64,000 bases of DNA from Acidobacteriota bacterium. GTDB lineage: Bacteria > Acidobacteriota > Thermoanaerobaculia > Multivoradales > J023. Below the pieces are notes generated by a model. The model worked only from the letters and a program-made list of their open reading frames with translations. It was not told the DNA's origin and searched no databases. The stretch is from assembly GCA_029263395.1 (NCBI GenBank), contig JAJCXO010000136.1, forward strand, positions 1 to 64,000, in the 5' to 3' direction. Positions within the stretch are counted from its first letter, which is position 1. Each line of letters starts with the position of its first letter. The position numbers and the translations under genes were made by a program. Below are positions 1 to 8,368 of this stretch, in pieces.

Positions 1-252
1 GAGCATGCCGATTACGTCTTCGAGCCCGACTACGACCTAAACACCATCGACGAGCACGTCGCATTCGCGATGGCCAACAAGCACCTTCCTGGCCTCCCCA
101 AAGCCCCCGAAGGTCTCAAGGGACCGGTTGATCTCATCTCACACCAGATGGGTATCCTCGAAGAACTCGAGACCGCTCACCTCTACATCGGTCAGCTCAA
201 CGAGACCATCAAGCAGCTCGCCGAACGCCTCGAGCAACTCGAGGACAAGTAA
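1..252 (+). CDS. Secreted stalk/tail-fibre-like protein, C-terminal end only
   Basis: This is the last 83 codons of a gene that begins before the window; the frame is open from base 1. The tail matches the C-terminus of the protein at 771-2318: a DYVFE-type entry, KHLPGLPKAPEGLKGP, then a hydrophilic heptad-rich helix ending at EDK. This kind of C-terminal cap (PDYVF...KHLPxxP followed by a coiled coil) is common at the end of bacterial tail-fibre-like surface proteins, where it probably trimerises the stalk. It is not a peptidase S74 domain, since no S-x4-K chaperone dyad is visible. The N-terminus is not in view, so secretion is inferred from the paralogue. A strong terminator follows at 313-345. 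Confidence 0.75.
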   Translation, partial: EHADYVFEPDYDLNTIDEHVAFAMANKHLPGLPKAPEGLKGPVDLISHQMGILEELETAHLYIGQLNETIKQLAERLEQLEDK

Positions 253-312
253 ACACCTAGCTCCTGCATCGAACAACGGCGCCGATCGGCGGCGTTCGAT
301 AGTGAGAGACCC

Positions 313-345
313 GAGGCCCGGACTTAGTCCGGGCCTCTTGCTTTG
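313..345 (+). terminator. Rho-independent terminator of the partial stalk gene
   Basis: A perfect 10-bp stem pairs GAGGCCCGGA (313-322) with TCCGGGCCTC (328-337) around a 5-nt loop. It is followed by TTGCTTTG, a modest U-tract. It lies 60 nt after the stop codon at 252. Confidence 0.8.
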
Positions 346-430
346 AAGACCGATCGCCCATAGATATATATTAAATAAAAAATATTTTAAATTGACGATT
401 AAACTCCCAATTGCCCAGACAACCAGCGAC
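346..430. other. AT-rich intergenic island
   Basis: Bases 360-402 are almost only A and T, in sharp contrast to the surrounding GC-rich genes. I see no gene. The island lies just upstream of the promoter at 431 and may act as an UP-element or a nucleoid-protein site. Confidence 0.5.
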
Positions 431-459
431 TTGACAGTGCCCAGAACTCGGCTTAAAGT
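431..459 (+). promoter_or_regulatory. Sigma-70-type promoter of the stalk gene at 771
   Basis: TTGACA at 431-436 is a perfect -35. A 17-nt spacer leads to TAAAGT at 454-459 (4 of 6 matches to TATAAT). Transcription would start near 466, giving a leader of about 305 nt. The same arrangement precedes the paralogue at 20186, which supports the call. Confidence 0.6.
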
Positions 460-465
460 GATAGA

Positions 466-770
466 TAATCTGATGGTTATGTACGCTCTCATCGATTCTT
501 CAACAGTCGTAGATCGCTCTGCGCCCTTTATCTCAAAGGCCTTCCGCAGTAGGAGTCGACTCTAGGCAGTCTGGCCGGCAGCCAGCTTTCCTCGGGTCTG
601 CACTCTAAAGACCTGTAGAGTCTTCAAGAGATAGTGTCTTAGAGAGGCGAGTTCTCAGGGGTACGAGTTCTCAAGATACAAACCATCTCGAGCAGAGACT
701 GAACAACCCCCTCACGTGAGGTAAAAGGTCTCACTCAACCAGATCCAACCAACCAGAGTGGAGTTCCCCT
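466..770 (+). other. Long untranslated leader of the stalk gene
   Basis: No convincing gene is present. CTCTAAAGAC (603-612) can pair with GTCTTAGAG (636-644) apart from one bulged A, so the leader could fold. GAGTTCTCA occurs at about 650 and again at about 665. A weak purine-rich ribosome site (AGTGGAG) precedes the ATG at 771. Confidence 0.4.
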
Positions 771-2318
771 ATGAGCCGAAAGCGAGCCTTTGTGACCACA
801 ATCCTCACCCTCCTTCTTCTCAGCACTGCAGGCGCTGCCGCAGCGGCCGAGCCGATCGCCGACTTCAGTGTCGACTCTTCGGGCATCAGCTTTTCGATGA
901 AGAGTGCTGCCGAAACAACCCTCGTGGTGTCGGGCCCCGGAAAGTTTCACCTCCAGCAGACCTTTGACGCTGGCTCGGCGCCGTCTCTGAGCGCCTTTGA
1001 TGAGGCAGGCAACTTCCTGGCCCCCGGTCTCTACACCTACACCCTGACTGCCAACCGTGTCGCCGAAGGCAAGCGGCTCGACAACGGCAGCCTCGAGCAA
1101 GCCATGGTTCAAACCGGGAGCTTCACGATCCTGGAAAGTGGCGGTCTCGCTAACCCGAACTTGATCGAGAACTTCGACAAGGCCCAGGTCATCGTCACCG
1201 ACCTGGTTGTCCAGGGCTCGATCTGCGCCGGCTTCGACTGCGTCAACGGTGAGTCTTTTGGCTTCGACACCATTCGCATGAAAGAAAACAACCTGCGGAT
1301 CCACGCCCAGGACACCAGCAACTCGGCCAGCTTTCCGACGGTTGACTGGCGCCTTGTCTTCAACGACACGGGTAACGGCGGCGCCAACTTCTTCGCGGTC
1401 GAAGATTCCGACACCGGCCGGCGGAGTTTCATCGTCGAAGGGGGTGCCCCGGCCAACACCCTCTACGCCGAGGCTGACGGCGACGTCGGTATCAAGACCG
1501 CCAACCCGGTGGTCGACCTCCATATCGTCGAAGGTAATACCCCAACAGTACGTCTCGAGCAGGACGGCTCCGACGGTTTCACCCCTCAGACTTGGGACCT
1601 AGCCGGTAACGAGGCCAACTTCTTCATCCGCGACGTCACCAACGGCTCGAAGCTGTCCTTCCGCATCTTCCCGAACGCTCCGGAGAGTTCTCTGGTGATT
1701 GAGCAGAACACCGGAGACATCGGGCTCGGAACAACGTCGCCGGACGCGGAGCTTGATGTCGAGGCGGATACGCCGGAGATTCGGATGACCGGCACCACGA
1801 GCGGTGGGATAGCCAAGCTGTTTGTCAGCGGCAACGGCCGATTGAACATCACCGACGATGCGACCAACGCCCGCCTTCCCATCAAGGTCCATCCGGGCGG
1901 CAACAGCAACCTCTTACGAGTCGGCAGCGACATCAATGGAACCAACGCGGCGAATACCGTCGCCATCGGCGCCAGTGGCGGTGGTGATGCCATTTTGGAT
2001 GTCCAAGGATCGATCCGTGTCAACTCTATGACACTGACGGTGCCTGACTACGTCTTCGAGTCCAACTACGATCTCCTCTCGATCAAGGACCAAGGCACCT
2101 TCATGCGGCAGAACAAGCACCTACCGTCCCTACCGAAGGCGCCTGAAGGTCTCAAGGGCCCGATAGACCTCTTGTCGCATCAGTTCGGGATTCTGGAAGA
2201 GCTCGAGAAAGCTCACCTCTACATCGAACAACTGCACGGCACGGTCGAGGGACTCCAGGGTACGATCCAGGGACTCCAAGGTCGCCTCGAGCAGTTGGAA
2301 GAGAAATCGGCCGAGTAG
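771..2318 (+). CDS. Secreted tail-fibre-like stalk protein with coiled-coil cap
   Basis: The protein has 515 residues. Residues 1-26 form a classic signal peptide (basic SRKR, hydrophobic core, AAAAAE cleavage region). The body is beta-rich, with GIKTANPVVDLHI and GLGTTSPDAELDV motifs like the GxGTxxPxxxLxV repeats of stalk and tail-fibre proteins. A central block (CAGFDCVNGESFGFDTIR, then PQTWD.AGNE.NFFIRD) is shared almost word for word with 20186-21976. The end carries the PDYVFES...KHLPSLP cap, then heptads with a 21-nt duplication (GTVEGLQ/GTIQGLQ). It is probably an outer-surface trimeric fibre or adhesin. The partner, if any, cannot be seen. Its own terminator follows at 2366. Confidence 0.75.
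   Translation: MSRKRAFVTTILTLLLLSTAGAAAAAEPIADFSVDSSGISFSMKSAAETTLVVSGPGKFHLQQTFDAGSAPSLSAFDEAGNFLAPGLYTYTLTANRVAEGKRLDNGSLEQAMVQTGSFTILESGGLANPNLIENFDKAQVIVTDLVVQGSICAGFDCVNGESFGFDTIRMKENNLRIHAQDTSNSASFPTVDWRLVFNDTGNGGANFFAVEDSDTGRRSFIVEGGAPANTLYAEADGDVGIKTANPVVDLHIVEGNTPTVRLEQDGSDGFTPQTWDLAGNEANFFIRDVTNGSKLSFRIFPNAPESSLVIEQNTGDIGLGTTSPDAELDVEADTPEIRMTGTTSGGIAKLFVSGNGRLNITDDATNARLPIKVHPGGNSNLLRVGSDINGTNAANTVAIGASGGGDAILDVQGSIRVNSMTLTVPDYVFESNYDLLSIKDQGTFMRQNKHLPSLPKAPEGLKGPIDLLSHQFGILEELEKAHLYIEQLHGTVEGLQGTIQGLQGRLEQLEEKSAE
2241..2282 (+). repeat. In-frame 21-nt tandem duplication
   Basis: Two near-identical 21-nt units, 2241-2261 and 2262-2282, encode GTVEGLQ and GTIQGLQ. They lengthen the C-terminal coiled coil by one heptad. 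Confidence 0.8.
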
Positions 2319-2365
2319 AGAACCTGGTCACAGCGGCGACCTAGCAAATAGGTCGTGAAGCTCGA

Positions 2366-2408
2366 GCGAGGCTTGGAGATCTCTCCGGGCCTCGCTTCTT
2401 TGTTTTCA
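2366..2408 (+). terminator. Rho-independent terminator
   Basis: GCGAGGC (2366-2372) pairs with GCCTCGC (2389-2395) around a 16-nt loop that could partly pair. A TTCTTTGTTTT tract follows. It separates the stalk gene from the SGNH gene starting at 2417. Confidence 0.75.
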
Positions 2409-2416
2409 GCCCACTC

Positions 2417-3535
2417 ATGACGTCCAAGAAGAACTTGACTCTGCTCGCCGTTTCGCTGGTGGTCGCCAACTTGATTGCCGAGTTGGCTCTACGGCTTCTG
2501 ACGTCTTTCCCGATTCACGGCCGGCTCGCTCATCGGATTCCAGATGAGGCCCTGGAATACCGGATGAAACCTGGCTGGCGAGACACCGACGCTGCCGGTT
2601 TCCGCAACCCGAGCACTCTACAATCAGCTTACCTCGTGGCTCTGGGGGATTCCCACACCTACGGATTCAACGTCGAATCCGAAAGCTCGTGGCCCTATCA
2701 ACTCAGTGAGATGATCGACCGGAGCGTCTACAACTTTGGCGTCGGAAGCTACGGCGTGCTCAACTACTATCACCTGATGGACGAGGCGCTGGCACTCGAT
2801 CCCGCAGTTATTGTGCTGGGGCTCTATCTGCCGAATGACTTGACGGACATGTGCGCCCGATCCCGACTCAAGTTTTGGCGACAGCTCGCCCGCCAAGATC
2901 CGCTACTTCAACAGCTGGAAGATGTTTGTTCGGTGCTGCGCCAGCAGACGGCCAACCCAAGGACTGTGACGCGAACGACGCAGCTGTTCTCCATGATGAG
3001 AACCAAAACCGCCCTCGCGTCGGCCATTGCTTACTTCTTCCAAAATCATGCCCCGAAAGGAGGCATGACCCGCCTCGAGGAACCCGGCTACGGGACAGCC
3101 TTCGGACATCAGCGGGTCCTCAAGCATCTGAGGAACATGGATACGGCGGTCCCTGAAATCGCCGCGTTGGCCAAGATCGCCATCCGCTGCTTGCAAAGGA
3201 TGGGCGACGCAGCAAACGAGCGAGGCGTCGACTTTCTGGTGATGCTTATACCATCCAAAGAGAACGTCTTCTACGATCTCCTAGAGAGCAAAGACGTGCA
3301 ACGTCCTGAGTCTCTGACCCTATCGGTCCAACGGGAGAGGTCCTTGACCGCTACCTTCGTCGATTCGCTGGCTCAAAGCGACATCGATTCCGTCGACCCC
3401 AGGCGTCGTCTGACAGAATCTCTCGCAACAGCTCCCGGCCTCTATCCAAACTCCGTCAACAACCATCCGCTGAAAGCCGGCTATAGGGTTTATGCCGAAG
3501 CCGCGTTGGCTGGGATTCGCACCACGCAGCAGTGA
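2417..3535 (+). CDS. Membrane-anchored SGNH/GDSL-type hydrolase
   Basis: The protein has 372 residues with an N-terminal hydrophobic segment (about 7-29) that would anchor it or serve as an uncleaved signal. LVALGDSHTYG gives the SGNH block I serine at Ser79. Block II glycine is in NFGVGSYG, block III asparagine in LPND, and the block V histidine is His350 in NNHPLKAGY. The usual block V Asp is Asn here, so the catalytic triad may be altered. Such proteins often remove or transfer acetyl groups on surface polysaccharides. The next gene, 18 nt downstream, is a second SGNH protein, so the two probably share a transcript. Substrate is unknown. Confidence 0.7.
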   Translation: MTSKKNLTLLAVSLVVANLIAELALRLLTSFPIHGRLAHRIPDEALEYRMKPGWRDTDAAGFRNPSTLQSAYLVALGDSHTYGFNVESESSWPYQLSEMIDRSVYNFGVGSYGVLNYYHLMDEALALDPAVIVLGLYLPNDLTDMCARSRLKFWRQLARQDPLLQQLEDVCSVLRQQTANPRTVTRTTQLFSMMRTKTALASAIAYFFQNHAPKGGMTRLEEPGYGTAFGHQRVLKHLRNMDTAVPEIAALAKIAIRCLQRMGDAANERGVDFLVMLIPSKENVFYDLLESKDVQRPESLTLSVQRERSLTATFVDSLAQSDIDSVDPRRRLTESLATAPGLYPNSVNNHPLKAGYRVYAEAALAGIRTTQQ

Positions 3536-3553
3536 CCCGCGGACCAAAGCTCG

Positions 3554-4750
3554 ATGAAAGACAAGCTCAGAAATAGCGCACTGTTTCTGGCGAGCCTGAC
3601 ACTGTCGGCTCTGTTGATCGAAGGCGGGCTCAGGATCTGGAGTTATGAGCAACAGCTCCAATATTCCAGCACGTCGAGGCGGGAAAAGATCCAACAGCCA
3701 CTACCCGGGGTCTCCTACCTCTATCCAGCCTTCGCGTCTTTCACCCAGAGCTGGCCCAGCAATCCGCGAGATTACTTCGAGCCGAGTTCCAACAGTATTA
3801 CGTATCGGGTCAACAACTTCGGATTTCGAGACGAGGACTTCTCTCTACCCCGGACTGAAAAAATGCGGGTCGCATTCCTCGGCGACTCATTCTGCTGGGG
3901 CAACGGCGTCAAGGACAACGACACCATCGACTCCTTGATGGAACGAAGGCTCAACGCATCAGCTGTCCTGAATCAACAATTCGAGATTTACAACTTCTGC
4001 CTGAGCGGCTACAACACCGCCCACCAAGCGGCTCTCTACGACCATGTCGTCCGCCACTTTCAGCCGGACGTTTTGATCGTCTGGTACTTCCTGAACGATA
4101 TCAATGTGCCGCCGGATCTCTACTTTCACTGGCACCTCAGTGGCGGCGGCACCTGGCTGGAGAGCTGGCGAACTCGCAGCCGCCTGATTGATCTGGCCGT
4201 GGCGCCCTTCAACCGGATGGCCAATCACCGTGCGCTCTTGCAACGGGTTGACCAGGCCTATTCGAAGGGGCATCCCGGATACGAATCGGTCGCCCGTAAC
4301 ATGCGACGCATCAGCCAAACGAGCCAGCAGACACAGGTTCCAACCGTCGTCGCGATCTTCCCCTGGCTCTTCCACCTCGAAACGGAGCGGTACCCTTTTC
4401 ACAAGCCTCATCAAGTTGCCAGAGACCTGGCCGAACAACAGGGGCTGGCTGTCTTGGATCTTTTTTCGGCATTCGAAGGTAGAAAGGCCGAAGACCTGTG
4501 GGTTCATCCGGTGGATCAACACCCAAACGAGATCGGCCAGCGGATTGCGGTTCAAGCCATGGTCAACTTCTTGGTGCCTCGCATCGAGCAACGGGGGAAA
4601 ACACTGATACAGGCTGCTGAAAAGCGACGCCAGACGCCGCCCCAGGTAGATGTCGAGCCCGGCAGGGGCTGGTATCGGGCATTCGCCAAGCCAAATGAAC
4701 CCACTCAGGCGACAGACACTCCCAAATTGCAGATGGATAGCCCCGGCTGA
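3554..4750 (+). CDS. Second membrane-anchored SGNH-type hydrolase/acyl-esterase
   Basis: The protein has 398 residues with a signal-anchor at about 8-24. The sequence VAFLGDSFCWGNGV puts the nucleophile at Ser112. CLSGYN supplies the block II glycine, WYFLNDIN the block III Asn, and VDQHPNEIG the Asp321/His323 pair, so unlike its neighbour it keeps a full S-G-N-H/D set. It starts 18 nt after the preceding gene. Its place in a glycan locus suggests an O-acetyl esterase or transferase acting outside the membrane. It is only distantly similar to the upstream paralogue outside the motifs. The final 60 residues are polar and probably disordered. Confidence 0.7.
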   Translation: MKDKLRNSALFLASLTLSALLIEGGLRIWSYEQQLQYSSTSRREKIQQPLPGVSYLYPAFASFTQSWPSNPRDYFEPSSNSITYRVNNFGFRDEDFSLPRTEKMRVAFLGDSFCWGNGVKDNDTIDSLMERRLNASAVLNQQFEIYNFCLSGYNTAHQAALYDHVVRHFQPDVLIVWYFLNDINVPPDLYFHWHLSGGGTWLESWRTRSRLIDLAVAPFNRMANHRALLQRVDQAYSKGHPGYESVARNMRRISQTSQQTQVPTVVAIFPWLFHLETERYPFHKPHQVARDLAEQQGLAVLDLFSAFEGRKAEDLWVHPVDQHPNEIGQRIAVQAMVNFLVPRIEQRGKTLIQAAEKRRQTPPQVDVEPGRGWYRAFAKPNEPTQATDTPKLQMDSPG

Positions 4751-4789
4751 AACGGCCTCTCTTCAATTGAGTTGATCCTGTCCCGCTCC

Positions 4790-4983
4790 GCCATTTTCGG
4801 CTCGGTGAGGGAGGTCTTGTGGAGCGAGCAAGCAGCGAGCATGTTTGAGCTTCGCACTTGTTCGCATCTCATATCCGATGGCATAAAAAGGACTTAAGAT
4901 TCTCGTAACAGATCCGGCGAGTTCTGGAGCTGCGGCGCAGCCCACAAGACCGACCGGGCTCTCGGCGTGTTGGATGAGATCGA
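4790..4983 (+). repeat. Dispersed intergenic element, copy A (about 195 bp)
   Basis: This stretch lies between two convergent genes. Read on the plus strand it matches the minus strand of 57349-57544 over essentially its full length. The matches include two 17-nt runs of identity: GCGAGCAAGCAGCGAGC, and GCGGCGCAGCCCACAAG. Short ORFs cross it in several frames, but none has a ribosome site or codon pattern that supports coding. No transposase or terminal target duplication is visible. Confidence 0.7.
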
Positions 4984-4998
4984 ATTAGTACAGGCCCC

Positions 4999-7900
4999 TT
5001 ATAGACGTCCATCGACCAGTCGATGAGTTGCTGGTGGCTTGCCTTCAGAGGCCGGTACAAAATAGAGGCAATTCGAAAAGGCTAGGCCGCGCTCGCCCAC
5101 CCAGACTTCGACTCGGACAAAACGATACGACCTGGTGTCGACCAACAGGCTCTCCTGATGAGAACCGCCTGGTGGCGATGAGCTTCTTACCTCTTGCCCG
5201 TTGACGAGCCAGCGGACCCGTGTTGCTGGCGGCAATTCGGTGAGGCGCAGCCGCACCTCGCTTCGCGGCTCGCCCGTGAAGACCACTCGTCCCATGGTGT
5301 GACCTGACATCGTTTCGAGATCGAGGGTGCCGCGGAACCGATTCGGGTCGCCAAGAAAAGCACGCCCGGAACGTAGTCCGGCGATCAGGTCGGCTGCACT
5401 GGAGCTCTCGGCCCAAATCCAGGTGATGAAGTTATTGCCGTCAAACCAGCCCTGCTCCTGATCATGAGAATCACTGGAGCCGATGCCTGTCAGGAAAACT
5501 CGCTCGGCACTGAGATCGTCCCAAACGTCGAGGTGAGCTTGCAACGGTTCCACCCGTAGTGGATATCCGACTTCGAGTAGATCAGCGCCGAAAGCACGAC
5601 CTTCGACGACAACCCGGCGGGAACGCTCCTTCTGAGTCTGCCGTGCGCCAGGAACCGCGGACGGAGCTGTCCCGAAAATGTGGTTGTAACTCACCACTCC
5701 GCCACGCTCGTGGACCCAGTCAACAATCTCGGCACCAGACATTCCAGAAGGATAGCGGACAAAATTCGGCAGCTCGACCCGCGGTAGATAGGCATTCATG
5801 TGGAAGGAATAGCTGAGCTCCGTGCCGACATGGTTGACGAGACCGAACTGTTCTTCGAACCCCTCAGCCATCTCGACCTGACGGGCCAGCAACTCCACCC
5901 CACTCAACCCAGCCTCGATCCGGAGATCGTCAAACCGTGCCGCCGCTGACGCCCCGCGGCGGGCCTGGACCATGATCGCAATGCTGTTCAAGCTGTTATC
6001 CCAACCTCCGAGCTCTAAGGACAAAGCATCGGCGGTGACCGGCAGCACTACCTCTTGCCAGTCGTCGGTGCGTGACAATTCCAGCGGAACAACGGCAACC
6101 AGCCTGCCCTTGGAGCGCTCGACACGGCGCTTGCCAGCATTCCCCAAGACGTAACGCAACTCGGCCAGGCCCTCTGGCTGGCGCGAAAGTCTGAGGCTGA
6201 CGACAGCTCGAGCATCGTCGCCCAACTGCAGTCGCTTCACCGATAGTCTCAGTACGATCTCGGCCGCCAACGCCGCCTGAAACCGGCCGCCTTGCGCTGT
6301 CAATCGCGCCCCTGACCAGCCCCACGAAGAGTCATCGGGCAGAGCATCAACCTCGAGGTGAAGCGACCGGTCGCCTTGGCTTGCCGACTCTTCGGTCAAC
6401 CGAACCTGACTCTTGGCTAGACCAACACCACCGTCTTCCTTCTGCCAGCCATAACTTACCCGCCGTGGCGGTTTCTTCCACGGTACGTTGCGGTGCGGCA
6501 CCACACGAGTCGCGGCTTGGACTTCGAAGTCGAAGCCAGTGGCATAGGTATGCCGAGCTACCCGCCAGTCGTGGTCGGTCCACCACAAGATATCGATGCC
6601 GCCAACGTTGCGGGCGACCGTATTGTGCCCCCGCATAGTTCCGACGTCTTCGCTCAAGCTGCCGTGAAGATGGAGCTGAGCGGCGTAATACCTGGGGCCC
6701 TGTGGAAGCGGTGTGGCGACCACAGGCTCATCTTGGGAGAAGTTTCCTCTCCGAAAGAGCAAAGCGTCATTTGGCAAGCGTGCCTGGAGTTCAAAACGCT
6801 GTCGGAACTCTTCGGACTCGATGAACGCCGCATAACTTGGGCGCAGGAAATGCTGGCTGAGCAAAACATAATCAACCGCGAGATACTCGGCGTCGATCTC
6901 GAGGATCTCCTCTGGATGTGCTGGCGTGCGAACCGTGCGGTTACCGTTGTATAAGGTGACTTGGGCGGAGAGGTCGGAGAGCACAACACTTTCGTCGTCG
7001 ATCAACTCGTCGAGCATCGCGTAGGAACGACGGTCGACTTCGGCGACGCCGGGAGACTCTACGTGCTCACTCAGGGTAGCTAATGCACGGCCCCCCGCCA
7101 GAGCCAGGACCAGCAGGAAAAAGCCCTGCCGCCAACGACGCCCGGCCACCGGACGGATCAACCCCGCCAGCCCGCCGAACCGCTGCACGAGGACGATAAT
7201 CAGCAGTGGAATCATCGTGTCGTAATACCGCTGCCGGTGGTAAATCAGACACACGAGAAAGAAGTTGGACAACAGTAGCAACAACGTTATGCGCTCGAAG
7301 GCGACAAACCCAGGTTGAGTCGGCAGGCGCCTTCGGCCCAAGATGAGCACCAGCACGAAGACCGGAATCACTAGCGAGTACAACCCAATCGCTTCGAGCC
7401 AAAAACGTGGATCGACAACATTGGGCCAGATGTGGCGGACGATCTTTGCGCCGATTTCGTCACCGTATCGGGCAAGCACCGTGCCCACGTCAACCGGCTC
7501 ATGCAGATACCGATCGATACCGGTGTGGGTAGCGGTATGGGCCAAGAGGTTCCGCGAGTTCGTAAAAGCAAACAAAGGATCGCCCGTCACCAGGTAATTC
7601 CTCACCAACCAAGGCGAGATCGCCACCAAGGCACTGACGAGAAACAGCAGCGCGGAGCGAGCGCGGACTGACGGACGGACAGCCCAAGCCACCCAAGCGA
7701 GTCCCAGCGGCACGAGCACAATAAGCTGAGTTCGGGTCAAGTACGCAAGCCCAGCCAACAGCCCCAGGGTCACCCAAGTCCGGCGCCGGCCTTCACGAGC
7801 TGCTGGTAGTGACCCTAGATTGAAGACTGCCAGAACAATCAGCACCGCGATTGATTCGGTCATGCCGTTGTAACTATCGCGCCAGATTCGCGGATCGCCG

Positions 7901-8358
7901 ACGTAGAAGACGGTCGCAACACTCGCTAATCCAAGGCCAGTCAGCCGATCTGCCAGGAGAAAGAACAACGGCACGCTCAGGAGAAACCAGGCTCCGGTCT
8001 GGACCACAGCCGCCTTCACAGGATCCGTGATCACCAACTGAGCCAAGGCGTTCAGGGTAGGCGAAACGGGATAACGCAGCAGGCTAGGCCAGTCTTCTTC
8101 AAGATACCCCTTCTGCTCGATGTAGGGGATGTGCCGAGGGAAGATCTGACGGGTCGTGTACCCATCCCCCTCCCGGATCTGCCGACCGATCTGGGCGTAG
8201 TCGTAGGCATCCCTAACGATGAAACGGTCCACCGTGAAGCAGGCAGCCCAGAGCGCGCTGGTACCCAAAAAGAACATCAACGCCAACGTGCGACGCCGAC
8301 GCCTCTGCTCCCGCGCACCTAGACCCGTCAACACCCGACCTGAATCTGGTCCGGTCAT
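4999..8358 (-). CDS. GT39-like membrane glycosyltransferase fused to a PHP-type metallohydrolase
   Basis: The protein has 1119 residues from an ATG at 8358, chosen because it sits 10 nt after the upstream stop; an ORF extends further upstream. Residues of about 20-480 are polytopic, with a first periplasmic loop (DAYDYAQIGRQIREGDGY) like that of ArnT/PMT-type transferases using polyprenyl-phosphate sugars. From about residue 560 a PHP-superfamily domain follows. Its metal motifs are LHLHGS, WWTDHDW (about 594), SYNHIFG (about 888) and GSSDSHDQ (about 961), with a long beta-rich insert of about 290 residues between the second and third. It is cotranscribed with the sulfatase-like lipoprotein upstream. 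The PHP part should face the periplasm, so a role in hydrolysing a phosphoester on a surface glycan is plausible but unproven. Confidence 0.7.
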   Translation of the reverse strand: MTGPDSGRVLTGLGAREQRRRRRTLALMFFLGTSALWAACFTVDRFIVRDAYDYAQIGRQIREGDGYTTRQIFPRHIPYIEQKGYLEEDWPSLLRYPVSPTLNALAQLVITDPVKAAVVQTGAWFLLSVPLFFLLADRLTGLGLASVATVFYVGDPRIWRDSYNGMTESIAVLIVLAVFNLGSLPAAREGRRRTWVTLGLLAGLAYLTRTQLIVLVPLGLAWVAWAVRPSVRARSALLFLVSALVAISPWLVRNYLVTGDPLFAFTNSRNLLAHTATHTGIDRYLHEPVDVGTVLARYGDEIGAKIVRHIWPNVVDPRFWLEAIGLYSLVIPVFVLVLILGRRRLPTQPGFVAFERITLLLLLSNFFLVCLIYHRQRYYDTMIPLLIIVLVQRFGGLAGLIRPVAGRRWRQGFFLLVLALAGGRALATLSEHVESPGVAEVDRRSYAMLDELIDDESVVLSDLSAQVTLYNGNRTVRTPAHPEEILEIDAEYLAVDYVLLSQHFLRPSYAAFIESEEFRQRFELQARLPNDALLFRRGNFSQDEPVVATPLPQGPRYYAAQLHLHGSLSEDVGTMRGHNTVARNVGGIDILWWTDHDWRVARHTYATGFDFEVQAATRVVPHRNVPWKKPPRRVSYGWQKEDGGVGLAKSQVRLTEESASQGDRSLHLEVDALPDDSSWGWSGARLTAQGGRFQAALAAEIVLRLSVKRLQLGDDARAVVSLRLSRQPEGLAELRYVLGNAGKRRVERSKGRLVAVVPLELSRTDDWQEVVLPVTADALSLELGGWDNSLNSIAIMVQARRGASAAARFDDLRIEAGLSGVELLARQVEMAEGFEEQFGLVNHVGTELSYSFHMNAYLPRVELPNFVRYPSGMSGAEIVDWVHERGGVVSYNHIFGTAPSAVPGARQTQKERSRRVVVEGRAFGADLLEVGYPLRVEPLQAHLDVWDDLSAERVFLTGIGSSDSHDQEQGWFDGNNFITWIWAESSSAADLIAGLRSGRAFLGDPNRFRGTLDLETMSGHTMGRVVFTGEPRSEVRLRLTELPPATRVRWLVNGQEVRSSSPPGGSHQESLLVDTRSYRFVRVEVWVGERGLAFSNCLYFVPASEGKPPATHRLVDGRL

Positions 8359-8368
8359 CACACCCACA

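Noticed and set aside
735-1523. Long minus-strand ORF opposite the stalk gene (262 codons)
   Set aside because: It is the mirror of the strongly supported plus-strand gene with a signal peptide, and it has no ribosome site or recognisable domain.
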